Origin: Streptococcus sanguinis
GTDB taxonomy: Bacteria > Bacillota > Bacilli > Lactobacillales > Streptococcaceae
Direction: 5' to 3'
DNA: 64,000 nt
Assembly: GCF_019929225.1 (NCBI RefSeq)
Contig: NZ_JAHZPA010000004.1
Span: 144,215-208,214 of the forward strand
The translations under genes and the position numbers were made by a program. The stretch's first letter is position 1. Every line of letters starts with the position of its first letter. Positions 28,333 to 36,920 of the stretch are shown here, piece by piece. The notes under the pieces were generated by a model. It did not search any database. It worked only from the letters and a program-made list of their open reading frames with translations, and was not told the origin of the DNA.

Positions 28333-29202
28333 TTACCAAACTGGTTGATCCATGCCATCTGATGATTCTTCGATAACTTTTTTCACTTCATCAGTGTGGT
28401 AAGCCTTGATAATTTTTTCAATTGCGTCAGCCTTGTCTGATTTCTTCCAATCTGGTTTCGCTGCAATCAGGTTATACCATTGTTTTGAGTTTTCATTGGC
28501 TTCTTCTTTGAAGAGGGCCTTCTTGTAGTCAATACCTGCTTCGCGGACGAAAGTATTATTGACAACTGCAGCATCTGCTGAAGTCAGAGAAGCTGGTGTT
28601 TGAGAAGCATCCAACTCAGAAATTGTCAGATTCTTCTTGTTTTCTTTGATGCTGGCAACAGTCGCAAGTTCCTTACCTTTAACATCAAGCTTGATCAAAC
28701 CAGCTGATTCGAGAAGATAAAGAGCACGACTCTCATTTGTCGCATCATTTGGAACGGCAATCGTACCATTTTCTGGGATGTCTTTCACATCTGTGTATTT
28801 ATTTTTGCCGTCCTTTGTACCAGAGTAGAGACGAATAGGTGCGATATAAGTATCCGCAACAGACACAAGGTCTGCTCCCTTCTCTTTATTCCAGTTTTCA
28901 AGGAAGTTGTAATGTTGGAAAGCGTTGATATCCACATCACCGTCAAGCAGAGCTTGGTTAGGCTGAGAGTAGTCGGTAAACTGTGTATACTCTAATTTAA
29001 CGCCTGCATTTTCTTTGTCAAGAATCTCTTGAACCTTGTTCCAGCGCGCTTCTTCTGTATCACTCAGGCTCATTACCCCAACCTTGATGGTTACAGGTCC
29101 GTCTGCTGATTTGCTCTCCTTACTAGAAGAACCTCCGCAAGCTGCCAAACCCAAGGCTGCAAGGCCTACTATGCCGACTGAAAAGATTTTTTTCAAATTC
29201 AT
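28333..29202 (-). CDS. metQ: Methionine-binding lipoprotein
   Basis: A 289-residue NlpA/MetQ-family lipoprotein with the lipobox L-A-A-C22 followed by G-G-S-S-S. The periplasmic-binding fold includes F-Q-H-Y-N-F-L-E-N-W and I-A-V-P-N-D-A-T-N-E, both usual in MetQ. Two adjacent ATGs are possible (29205 and 29202); the second has better spacing to AAAGGAG. It captures methionine for MetNI. A 41-bp imperfect dyad lies upstream, likely the operator. Confidence 0.93.
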   Translation of the reverse strand: MNLKKIFSVGIVGLAALGLAACGGSSSKESKSADGPVTIKVGVMSLSDTEEARWNKVQEILDKENAGVKLEYTQFTDYSQPNQALLDGDVDINAFQHYNFLENWNKEKGADLVSVADTYIAPIRLYSGTKDGKNKYTDVKDIPENGTIAVPNDATNESRALYLLESAGLIKLDVKGKELATVASIKENKKNLTISELDASQTPASLTSADAAVVNNTFVREAGIDYKKALFKEEANENSKQWYNLIAAKPDWKKSDKADAIEKIIKAYHTDEVKKVIEESSDGMDQPVW

Positions 29203-29288
29203 CATTTATTCTCCTTTAATGGATAAAATTCTAAATCTTCTATTTTATAAGATTACTTCTCATTTTACCATGTTAAAGGAGACTTGGC

Positions 29289-29329
29289 TTATATAAATAA
29301 TTTATCGCCGTGATAAAAAAATTATATAA
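29289..29329. promoter_or_regulatory. Long dyad operator candidate upstream of metQ
   Basis: TTATATAAATAATTTATC and GATAAAAAAATTATATAA form an inverted repeat of 18-base arms (15 of 18 pairs) around GCCGT, about 90 bases upstream of metQ. A LysR-type (MtaR/CmbR) or other sulfur-amino-acid regulator is the likely user (inference). Confidence 0.55.
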
Positions 29330-29363
29330 CGATTTGAAGCATTTGAGTTGATTTTATGCCCTT

Positions 29364-30299
29364 TTAATGCATGAAGGTCAGCAGATAGCCATATCCTTCT
29401 GCTTCCATTTTCTCTTTTGGAATAAATCGCAGAGCTGCTGAGTTGATACAGTAGCGCAAGCCGCCTGCTGCTTCTGGTCCGTCTGTGAAGACATGCCCCA
29501 GATGGGCGTTCCCTGAACGGCTGCGTACTTCGATCCGCTCCATGCCATGGCTCTTGTCTTCATAGTATCGCAGAACTTCTCTGGCAATGGGCCGGCTAAA
29601 GCTAGGCCAGCCGCAGCCAGACTCAAACTTATCACCAGCAAAAAAGAGGGGCTCACCAGTCGTCACATCTACATAAATTCCTTCTTCAAAAGTGGCATTG
29701 TAGACATTATGGAAAGGGCGCTCTGTCGCACTGTTCTGGGTCACCTGGTACTGCTCTTCCGTCAGCTGCTCCTTTAGTTCTACATCCGTAGGCTTCTCGT
29801 ACTGTCCTGGATCGACCAAGGGCTGATAAGCATCATTGACATTGATATGACAGTAGCCACCAGGATTTTTCTTGAGATAATCCTGATGATAGTCCTCAGC
29901 TAGGACATAGTGGCGCAAAGGCTCTAGCTCAACAGCAATCTTTTGTCCCAACTGCTTTTCCTGCTCAGAAAAAACCTGCTCAATGACTGCCTTATCGGCT
30001 TGATTGGTATAGTAAACGCCCGTCCGATACTGACGTCCTACATCATTTCCCTGCTTATTGACCGACAGAGGATCAATGACTCGGAAATAATAGAGCAGGA
30101 TTTCCCGCAGGCTGACCCGCTTTTCATCATAGATTAAATGAACCGTCTCTGCATGGTCCGTCTGATGAATCAGCTGGTAGTTGGTTGATTCCACCTGTCC
30201 ATTGGCGTAGCCAACTGTCGTTTTCTCCACACCCTCTATGCGAGAAAAGTACTCTTCCAATCCCCAGAAGCATCCGCCCGCTAAATAAATTTCAGCCAT
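29364..30299 (-). CDS. msrAB: Fused peptide-methionine sulfoxide reductase MsrA-MsrB
   Basis: A 311-residue two-domain enzyme. MsrA occupies residues 1-~160 with the catalytic A-G-G-C10-F-W-G. MsrB occupies ~175-311 with S-G-C-G-W-P-S-F and the catalytic R-Y-C284-I-N-S-A-A-L-R-F. The two Cys-x-x-Cys zinc motifs of many MsrB proteins are absent. It reduces both S and R epimers of methionine sulfoxide in proteins, using thioredoxin (trxA is at 42.6 kb). No signal peptide is visible, so it is cytoplasmic. The ATG follows GAGG by 8 bases. Fits peroxide defence in an SpxB-positive strain. Confidence 0.95.
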   Translation of the reverse strand: MAEIYLAGGCFWGLEEYFSRIEGVEKTTVGYANGQVESTNYQLIHQTDHAETVHLIYDEKRVSLREILLYYFRVIDPLSVNKQGNDVGRQYRTGVYYTNQADKAVIEQVFSEQEKQLGQKIAVELEPLRHYVLAEDYHQDYLKKNPGGYCHINVNDAYQPLVDPGQYEKPTDVELKEQLTEEQYQVTQNSATERPFHNVYNATFEEGIYVDVTTGEPLFFAGDKFESGCGWPSFSRPIAREVLRYYEDKSHGMERIEVRSRSGNAHLGHVFTDGPEAAGGLRYCINSAALRFIPKEKMEAEGYGYLLTFMH

Positions 30300-30399
30300 A
30301 AAAAACACCTCATTTCTTTGCGTCTATTTTCTCATAAAAGGAGTAAATTTTATAGTGATTCAACTCAAAAATGATTTCTGCTACTGACTATAACCACTA

Positions 30400-30696
30400 T
30401 TATACAGGCAGAATCTCATCATATTTATTTTTTTGCTCACCGACAACTTGCTTCACTTTTTTAGCCATAGCACCCATCATACTTTCTGAAGTATCTAATT
30501 TATTATATAGATTTTCAATCGTTTCTTTTGTTGATTTAGCAGCCTTTCTTATTTCGTCTTCACCTGCTTTCTTAATCTTTTCTTTCTCTGCCTTCATCAT
30601 CGGCACCCAAAAGAGCTTAATGCGATTTGTTTCAAGCTTCTTCATGAAATCCTTGGTATCGCCAAAGGCATTCAGTTCACTCAAAGGTTTTTGCAT
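30400..30696 (-). CDS. Small helical accessory protein of the lipase operon (98 aa)
   Basis: A 98-residue, lysine-rich, mostly helical protein with no signal peptide and no family I recognise. It carries a hydrophobic patch L-F-W-V-P-M-M in the middle of otherwise amphipathic helix. Its ATG, preceded by GAGGAG, sits inside the 3' end of the 130-residue gene (20-base overlap), so it is translationally coupled and last in a four-gene operon. By position it corresponds to one of the two small helical partner proteins found beside type VII-secreted lipase toxins; that is inference from synteny and size only. Confidence 0.72.
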   Translation of the reverse strand: MQKPLSELNAFGDTKDFMKKLETNRIKLFWVPMMKAEKEKIKKAGEDEIRKAAKSTKETIENLYNKLDTSESMMGAMAKKVKQVVGEQKNKYDEILPV

Positions 30697-31069
30697 ATTC
30701 TCTCCTCAATTCTTCAATATCTTCTTCATATAAGGCTCGTTTTTTATAAAAAGCTTCTCGCAAATCTTCCTCTTCTACTTCTAACTTTCCTTGTTCTATT
30801 TTATGAGCAAGCTCAGTCTCATCTAAAAATTCAGTCAGTTTATTGTAATAACCATTTAGAAATGAAGAATCTGATACTTTCATGGTTCTCACAAATTGAC
30901 GAGCTTGTTCAGCTTCTTGATTAATCAAAGTCGTTCTGAAACGAAAGATTTCATCAATATCATTCCATTTATTAGCAAGCTCTCGCTTATTTCTCCGATA
31001 GAAGATTTCTAGCTCCTCTAACTCACTCTCTTTCGCTCTTAACGAACGATAAATCAAATCTTGCTCCAT
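30677..31069 (-). CDS. Coiled-coil accessory protein of the lipase operon (130 aa)
   Basis: A 130-residue, highly charged, nearly all-helical protein, with Glu/Arg/Lys-rich coiled-coil segments at residues ~8-60 and ~78-128 and no signal peptide. It starts 16 bases inside the end of the lipase gene, with GCAGGAGA as ribosome site. In type VII secretion loci, small helical proteins of this type bind the helical targeting domain of the effector and act as co-secreted partners or chaperones. That role is inferred from gene order and helical character; the sequence itself is not one I recognise. Confidence 0.72.
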   Translation of the reverse strand: MEQDLIYRSLRAKESELEELEIFYRRNKRELANKWNDIDEIFRFRTTLINQEAEQARQFVRTMKVSDSSFLNGYYNKLTEFLDETELAHKIEQGKLEVEEEDLREAFYKKRALYEEDIEELRREYAKTFE

Positions 31070-32388
31070 TGATTAAAATCTCCTGCTAATTGGGCATCCT
31101 CTTCTGTCATTTTTTTGATCGCACTTTCGATGTCTGATCGGACATTTGAAAAAGCAGTGGCAATAGCTGTTGCTTTTGTAACCTCAGCATCAAAATGACT
31201 ACGTAAAGGTTCCACGATATCCGTCTTACTGACACCCTCACTAATTAAAATTGTCTCAATCTCGCCAGCACTCAAGGCAGTACAGGTTGTTTCTAAAGCT
31301 GTTTTAGATAAATCATAAAAATTTTCCATCTGCATTATAGCCTCATTCCTTGCTAGACTAATTCTTGTCAAACCTGCTTGAGCAGCACTATCCAGACCAG
31401 AAGCAATAATTGAAGATTGTTCACTATCTAAAAAAATTTTCTCATTACTAGAGTAACCATCTGAAGCAAGGGTGTTTTTATGCCTTTCAAATGCAGATAG
31501 TTGTATAGCAACAAGTTCTTTTATTGGTTGCATTTCTGTGCTTGTTTTGAGTATAATATTTCCCTTTTCATCCAATTGATAACCGTTAGTCATGTGTTGA
31601 CCAACAAAGCCTACCTCTCTACTCTCTACAAAGTGAACAATTCCAACTGATCCATCACTTCCTTTCTCAATCTTTCTGCCTACCATGCTAATCATATCTT
31701 TTGGATCAGCATAGTTCTTTATCCTATCTTTAATCAAATCAACAGTTTCTCGTTGCTTATCACTTAAAATCCCATAGACATTGGGGCCATTATAGATATA
31801 AGCTTTCTGGATTCTCTTAATATTCTCAGGTGATAAATCAGCCATTGAATATTGGGCATCCATAGAGCCTAGTGAGTGGCCATAAATATTAATCTTAGCA
31901 TTTGGATATTTTTCCATAATATCCTTTAAGGCTCTCGAGGAGGCTTTCAATTGTCCCGTTGAACGGTCGTTACTAAGAAAAGAAGGTTTACTTTCTTGAT
32001 ACCATACACGAAGAGCAAGGAGAGCATCATTTTCAATCCAATCATTCCATACATCTCCAGGATTGGTCCCTATTTTATCTGGAGCGGTTGAGCCACGAAA
32101 AAGAACAGTTACTTCCTGAACTTGCTCAGCTGGAACTTCTGGATTATCAACTACAGCATAGACTTGCTCACCAGCACCAGAAGTCGTTGTCACAACTGGA
32201 TTGATGATTGATGATTCTGGAGTTCCATAATAAGAAGGAAGAGCAACGTGACCAGTATTATCGTAAACTTGAGAGACTGTGCCAACACTTCTATCATATT
32301 GATCTTTTACTTCACGATTAAGAGAATTATCGTTATATTCAGTCATAGCCGTCTGAAGATTTTGTTCATTCACATATTTTTTGCTCAT
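31054..32388 (-). CDS. Lipase-domain protein with C-terminal helical targeting-like domain (putative type VII-secreted toxin)
   Basis: A 444-residue protein without a signal peptide. Residues ~85-280 form an alpha/beta lipase domain of the class 3/DUF2974 kind: V-L-F-R-G-S at ~95-100, the nucleophile I-Y-G-H-S172-L-G-S, an acid candidate in A-D-P-K-D-M-I-S (D228/D231), and a histidine candidate H265 in G-Q-H-M-T-N-G-Y. Residues ~285-444 are almost entirely helical. A catalytic domain first and a helical domain last is the reverse of LXG toxins, and matches the S. aureus type VII-secreted lipase TslA. It overlaps the upstream DUF1310-like gene by ATGA and the downstream accessory gene by 16 bases. 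Function as an antibacterial lipase is inferred. Confidence 0.8.
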   Translation of the reverse strand: MSKKYVNEQNLQTAMTEYNDNSLNREVKDQYDRSVGTVSQVYDNTGHVALPSYYGTPESSIINPVVTTTSGAGEQVYAVVDNPEVPAEQVQEVTVLFRGSTAPDKIGTNPGDVWNDWIENDALLALRVWYQESKPSFLSNDRSTGQLKASSRALKDIMEKYPNAKINIYGHSLGSMDAQYSMADLSPENIKRIQKAYIYNGPNVYGILSDKQRETVDLIKDRIKNYADPKDMISMVGRKIEKGSDGSVGIVHFVESREVGFVGQHMTNGYQLDEKGNIILKTSTEMQPIKELVAIQLSAFERHKNTLASDGYSSNEKIFLDSEQSSIIASGLDSAAQAGLTRISLARNEAIMQMENFYDLSKTALETTCTALSAGEIETILISEGVSKTDIVEPLRSHFDAEVTKATAIATAFSNVRSDIESAIKKMTEEDAQLAGDFNQWSKI

Positions 32389-32780
32389 TTAACATTTTCC
32401 TTTAACAAAGCTGATAATTTAGGTGATACGGTATATCCATATGTTTCATACTCTCCATTGTCATTTTTTATCAATCCAAAATGAAAGTCCAATTCTTTAT
32501 TGTTATTAAAATACAATCGAACCATCAGTCCTCCCATCGGATTATATTCTAATGTCTCAGTATCAATTTCATAAGATTGAATAACTCCTTCTCTTGTTAA
32601 AGCATTAGGATCATTCGCTCTCATATGTTCTTCATAAACCTTTCTTGCTTCTTTACTAGTCGCAATGCGTATCATTTCCTGTTTCTTCTGGTGTTGGTAC
32701 ATACCAAATCCTCCTACTACTATCCCAATAACTGCTAAAATGCTAAACAAAATTATCAACCATCTTCTTGTACTTTTCAT
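32385..32780 (-). CDS. DUF1310-like membrane-anchored protein, candidate immunity/inhibitor of the lipase
   Basis: A 131-residue protein with one N-terminal membrane helix (residues ~7-28) and an extracytoplasmic domain. The segments D-P-N-A-L-T-R-E-G-V-I, Y-E-I-D-T and N-P-M-G-G-L-M-V resemble the DUF1310 family of Streptococcus and Listeria. It has a strong ribosome site (GGAGGAG) and is first in the operon; its stop overlaps the lipase start (ATGA). An outward-facing anchored protein encoded immediately before a putative secreted lipase fits an immunity protein like the TilA lipoprotein of S. aureus, although this one is helix-anchored, with no lipobox. The role is inferred. Confidence 0.75.
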   Translation of the reverse strand: MKSTRRWLIILFSILAVIGIVVGGFGMYQHQKKQEMIRIATSKEARKVYEEHMRANDPNALTREGVIQSYEIDTETLEYNPMGGLMVRLYFNNNKELDFHFGLIKNDNGEYETYGYTVSPKLSALLKENVK

Positions 32781-33055
32781 AACTCCTCCTTCATGATATT
32801 AAATATTTAGTTTAATTTGTAACTTGCTACTTTACCTCTATTATACTATAAATAGATTACATAGAAAATGTTTCCGCAACAGTTATTTACCTCTCCGTAA
32901 TATTTTTCTTAAATTTTCCAAAATTTAGGAGAGCTTTTATAATGAACTGAATGATATGATTCATCTTCATTATTTATTTTACTCATAGTGTAATACAATT
33001 TTAAGATATCTTTAAAAAGCGGAGGTTAGTAGTTCCCAGATATTACCATCGCTCT
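32781..33055. other. AT-rich upstream region of the lipase operon
   Basis: No coding frame seen. On the minus strand a -10 TATAAT (32840-32845) lies 60 bases before the DUF1310-like ATG; the -35 is poor. The region is conspicuously A+T-rich compared with pyrD beyond it. Confidence 0.55.
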
Positions 33056-33101
33056 AAAAAAGATTGAAGAAAGTCTTCAAATAGGGAGCTTTCTTCAATC
33101 T
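33056..33101 (-). terminator. Terminator of pyrD
   Basis: GATTGAAGAAAG (33062-33073) pairs perfectly with CTTTCTTCAATC (33089-33100); on the minus strand it is followed by TTTTTT. Confidence 0.88.
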
Positions 33102-33119
33102 GAAATAGTCGTATTTTAA

Positions 33120-34058
33120 TTACTCCTCAATATACTTCAATTTACCTCGGAAATCTTCCAGACTTTCATAGCCTTTCTCTTCCATAATATCCTTGAGCTC
33201 TGAGGTGATACGCTCGAAGGCTGCCACTCCTTCTTTATGAAGGGTTGTTCCTACCTGCACCATACTGGCACCACAGAGGATATGCTCAAAGGCATCGCGG
33301 CCAGTCAGAACACCACCTGTTCCAATGATTTGGATTTCTGGTTTCAGGCGTTGGTAAAAAGCATGGACATTGGCCAGAGCAGTCGGCTTGATGTACTGAC
33401 CTCCGATACCTCCAAAGCCATTTTTCGGACGAATGACCACTGACTCATCTTCTATATAAAGACCATTTCCGATAGAGTTTACACAATTGACAAACTTGAG
33501 CGGATATTTGTTAAAAATCGCAGCGGCTTGATCAAAATGCACGATGTCAAAATAAGGAGGCAGCTTGATACCCAGCGGCTTGGTAAAATAAGCAAAAACC
33601 TCTGACAAAATCTTTTCCGTCGTTTCAAAGTCATAGGCAATCTGCGGTTTGCCAGGGACATTGGGACAGGAAAGATTGAGCTCAGTAATACCTTTAAAGT
33701 CACTTACCTGCACTTTCTTAAGAATGGTATGGGTTTCTTCTGGCGACATACCGACCAAAGAGAGGAAGAAAGTGCGATTTGGTTCGCTTTCTTGCAGCTC
33801 CAGCAAGTAGTCAAGATAATAATCTAAACCATTATTAGGCAGGCCCATGGAGTTGATAGAGCCCAGTGGGACATCCTGATAGCGAGGCTCTGGATTCCCC
33901 TGACGAAATTCCAGTGTCGCCGTCTTAGTCACAAACGTTCCCGCAGCAGAACCTTTGACTTCCGCCAGTTCCTCTTTTGTCATGCAGGCAACCCCAGCTG
34001 CATTCATCAGGCAGTTGTCAAATGCAAAACCAGCAATTTGTGTAGATGTCGAAACCAT
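33120..34058 (-). CDS. pyrDA: Dihydroorotate dehydrogenase, class 1A (fumarate-linked)
   Basis: A 312-residue FMN enzyme matching class 1A enzymes of lactic acid bacteria in length. The active-site cysteine is C131 in [10 protein letters not shown], and phosphate/FMN motifs G-T-G-G-V and C-G-A-S-M-V-Q-V-G lie near the C-terminus. Class 1A enzymes are cytosolic and pass electrons from dihydroorotate to fumarate, allowing pyrimidine synthesis without a respiratory chain. No PyrK partner is beside it, consistent with class 1A rather than 1B. Monocistronic here, with its own terminator. Confidence 0.95.
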   Translation of the reverse strand: MVSTSTQIAGFAFDNCLMNAAGVACMTKEELAEVKGSAAGTFVTKTATLEFRQGNPEPRYQDVPLGSINSMGLPNNGLDYYLDYLLELQESEPNRTFFLSLVGMSPEETHTILKKVQVSDFKGITELNLSCPNVPGKPQIAYDFETTEKILSEVFAYFTKPLGIKLPPYFDIVHFDQAAAIFNKYPLKFVNCVNSIGNGLYIEDESVVIRPKNGFGGIGGQYIKPTALANVHAFYQRLKPEIQIIGTGGVLTGRDAFEHILCGASMVQVGTTLHKEGVAAFERITSELKDIMEEKGYESLEDFRGKLKYIEE

Positions 34059-34254
34059 AGTAAAACGCTCCTTTTTCTTCTGAAGGCGAGTGCCTTTAGC
34101 TCATTTCCTCTATTATATCACCAAAGCCCGCTTTTTCGTTTTTTAAACCAGCAATTCCTGACTAACGTTCGGAAAACATGCAGTTCGCTTTACTATTTTC
34201 TGGAATGTTTCAGAAAATAAATTGTGGAAATTTTTAGAAAATTCAACTTTTTTC

Positions 34255-34283
34255 TTTACAAGATAAAAAAAGTCTGCTATAAT
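34255..34283 (+). promoter_or_regulatory. gdhA promoter
   Basis: TTTACA (34255-34260) and TATAAT (34278-34283) are separated by exactly 17 bases. Confidence 0.8.
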
Positions 34284-34338
34284 GTTCCATGTAATAAAAT
34301 ATGACATCTAAAAGATGCCTGTTTTAAAAATTTAAACA

Positions 34339-34379
34339 CATCCTCGTCACACAAGCTGCAAGCAGCTTCCGACAGGATG
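34339..34379 (+). promoter_or_regulatory. Structured 5' leader of gdhA
   Basis: Outer arms CATCCT/AGGATG, then GTC/GAC, then inner arms AGCTGC/GCAGCT form a nested stem-loop in the ~120-base leader, 31 bases before the ATG. It has no T-tract, so it is not a simple terminator; a stability or regulatory element is possible. Confidence 0.5.
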
Positions 34380-34407
34380 GTTTACTATTTTATTTAAAGG
34401 AGAATAA

Positions 34408-35757
<1,350 letters not shown>

Positions 35758-35788
35758 TTAGTCTATACATCCTATCGGAGGATAAATC

Positions 35789-36274
35789 ATGAACTTACGG
35801 CCAATGGAAGTGAGAGACAATCCAGCTGTAGCGCAGCTCATTCGAGCTAGTTTAGAGGAATTCGGGCTTGACAAACCAGGAACTGTCTACTTTGATTCTC
35901 ATCTAGATCATTTGGCCGACTATTATCAACATCAAGAGAGGGCAGCTTACTTTGTTCTGGAAGATGAAGGTCATCTCGTTGGCTGCGGTGGCTTTGCACC
36001 TGTTTCTGATAAGATTGCTGAATTACAAAAACTGTATGTCACTAAAAATAGTCGTGGCAAAGGTTATTCCAGCCGGTTGATAAAGCGGATATTCCAGGAA
36101 GCCCGCCTAGCAGGTTATGAACAGCTTTATCTAGAAACCACTACTGAACTGGCTACGGCCGTAGCCATCTATCAGCACTATGGTTTTACATCACTGCAAC
36201 AACCACTTTCTAACGCCGCCGGACACCCAGCTATGAATATCTGGATGATAAAATCTCTCTTATCAGATGAATAG
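35789..36274 (+). CDS. GNAT-family N-acetyltransferase
   Basis: A 161-residue GNAT protein. The acetyl-CoA loop is in L-Y-V-T-K-N-S-R-G-K-G-Y-S-S (R/Q-x-x-G-x-G/A type), and L-E-T-T-T-E-L-A-T-A-V-A-I-Y-Q-H-Y-G-F is the usual C-terminal strand-helix pair. The acceptor is unknown. It starts after ATCGGAGGA, 31 bases past gdhA with no terminator between, and its stop is directly followed by the gdhA tail fragment. The setting suggests it was inserted behind gdhA. Confidence 0.85.
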   Translation: MNLRPMEVRDNPAVAQLIRASLEEFGLDKPGTVYFDSHLDHLADYYQHQERAAYFVLEDEGHLVGCGGFAPVSDKIAELQKLYVTKNSRGKGYSSRLIKRIFQEARLAGYEQLYLETTTELATAVAIYQHYGFTSLQQPLSNAAGHPAMNIWMIKSLLSDE

Positions 36275-36439
36275 ATGTCAGTATACTCTGGCCGTCTTAA
36301 GGACATCATGACCAACATCCTCAACGCAGCTAAAACTACCTCTGAAACTTACGGACTTGGCAAAAATTATCTGGCTAGTGCTAATATCCCTGTCTTCGAA
36401 AGCGTAGCCAATGCTATGATTGCGCAAGGTATTGTTTAA
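36275..36439 (+). pseudogene. Duplicated 3' fragment of gdhA
   Basis: Bases 36290-36439 encode in frame [10 protein letters not shown]...[12 protein letters not shown], matching the last 49 residues of the upstream gdhA at 40 of 49 positions. An ATG at 36275, directly after the GNAT stop, opens this frame for 54 codons, but there is no dedicated ribosome site. The true gdhA-type terminator lies right after the fragment. It looks like the tail of the original gdhA allele left behind by recombination that brought in a gdhA-GNAT segment. Confidence 0.88.
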
Positions 36440-36457
36440 GCACTATCAAACTAGAAT

Positions 36458-36492
36458 AAATCCGACTGCTTATAAAAGCAGTCGGATTTTTA
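36458..36492 (+). terminator. Terminator of the gdhA/GNAT transcript
   Basis: AAATCCGACTGCT pairs with AGCAGTCGGATTT around TATAAA, followed by TTTAT. It also faces the EXLDI gene on the minus strand and can act both ways. Confidence 0.88.
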
Positions 36493-36858
36493 TATATCTA
36501 ATTTTTCAAAAAATTTGCCTGCTACCTGCTTTTCTTTTAGCTTCTCAAGCAGCTCATTCTCCAGGAAAGGACTTAGTTCGTCAAAATCTTGACAAACCTT
36601 AAAGACAGTTTCTCTGTCCAACTGGCCATAAGTTAGTTCATAATAATCCTTCTTATGATGCCAGTTCTGGTCATAGTTGACATCTGTCCGTTGATAGTAA
36701 ACAATGTTTTGCTTCGGTGTCAGATAAACCTTCTGCGTCAGAATGCTTTTCTGATCTTTGGACAGCTTGCTGCGGCTGAAAATCTTAACCCCTTGAAAAA
36801 TTTTGCGCTCATGGATACCTTGACTTGTGACTTTCAATTCTACTCTTTTATAATGCAT
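36490..36858 (-). CDS. EXLDI-family protein
   Basis: A 122-residue protein ending in F-F-E-K-L-D-I, the C-terminal E-x-L-D-I signature that defines a small family of ~120-residue proteins of unknown function. It is rich in aromatic and basic residues (Y-Y-Q-R-T-D-V-N-Y-D-Q-N-W-H-H-K-K) and has no membrane or signal segment. The ATG at 36858 has GGAGGT seven bases upstream, and a promoter TTGAAA-16-TATAAT (36884-36911, minus strand) lies just before it. Confidence 0.82.
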   Translation of the reverse strand: MHYKRVELKVTSQGIHERKIFQGVKIFSRSKLSKDQKSILTQKVYLTPKQNIVYYQRTDVNYDQNWHHKKDYYELTYGQLDRETVFKVCQDFDELSPFLENELLEKLKEKQVAGKFFEKLDI

Positions 36859-36883
36859 ACTGATACCTCCAGAAATCACCTAC

Positions 36884-36911
36884 ATTATATCAGGTTCTGG
36901 CAGATTTTCAA
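36884..36911 (-). promoter_or_regulatory. Promoter of the EXLDI gene
   Basis: On the minus strand TTGAAA (36906-36911) and TATAAT (36884-36889) are 16 bases apart. It lies partly inside the region just after the DUF2268 gene's stop. Confidence 0.65.
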
Positions 36912-36920
36912 GCAAAAGCG

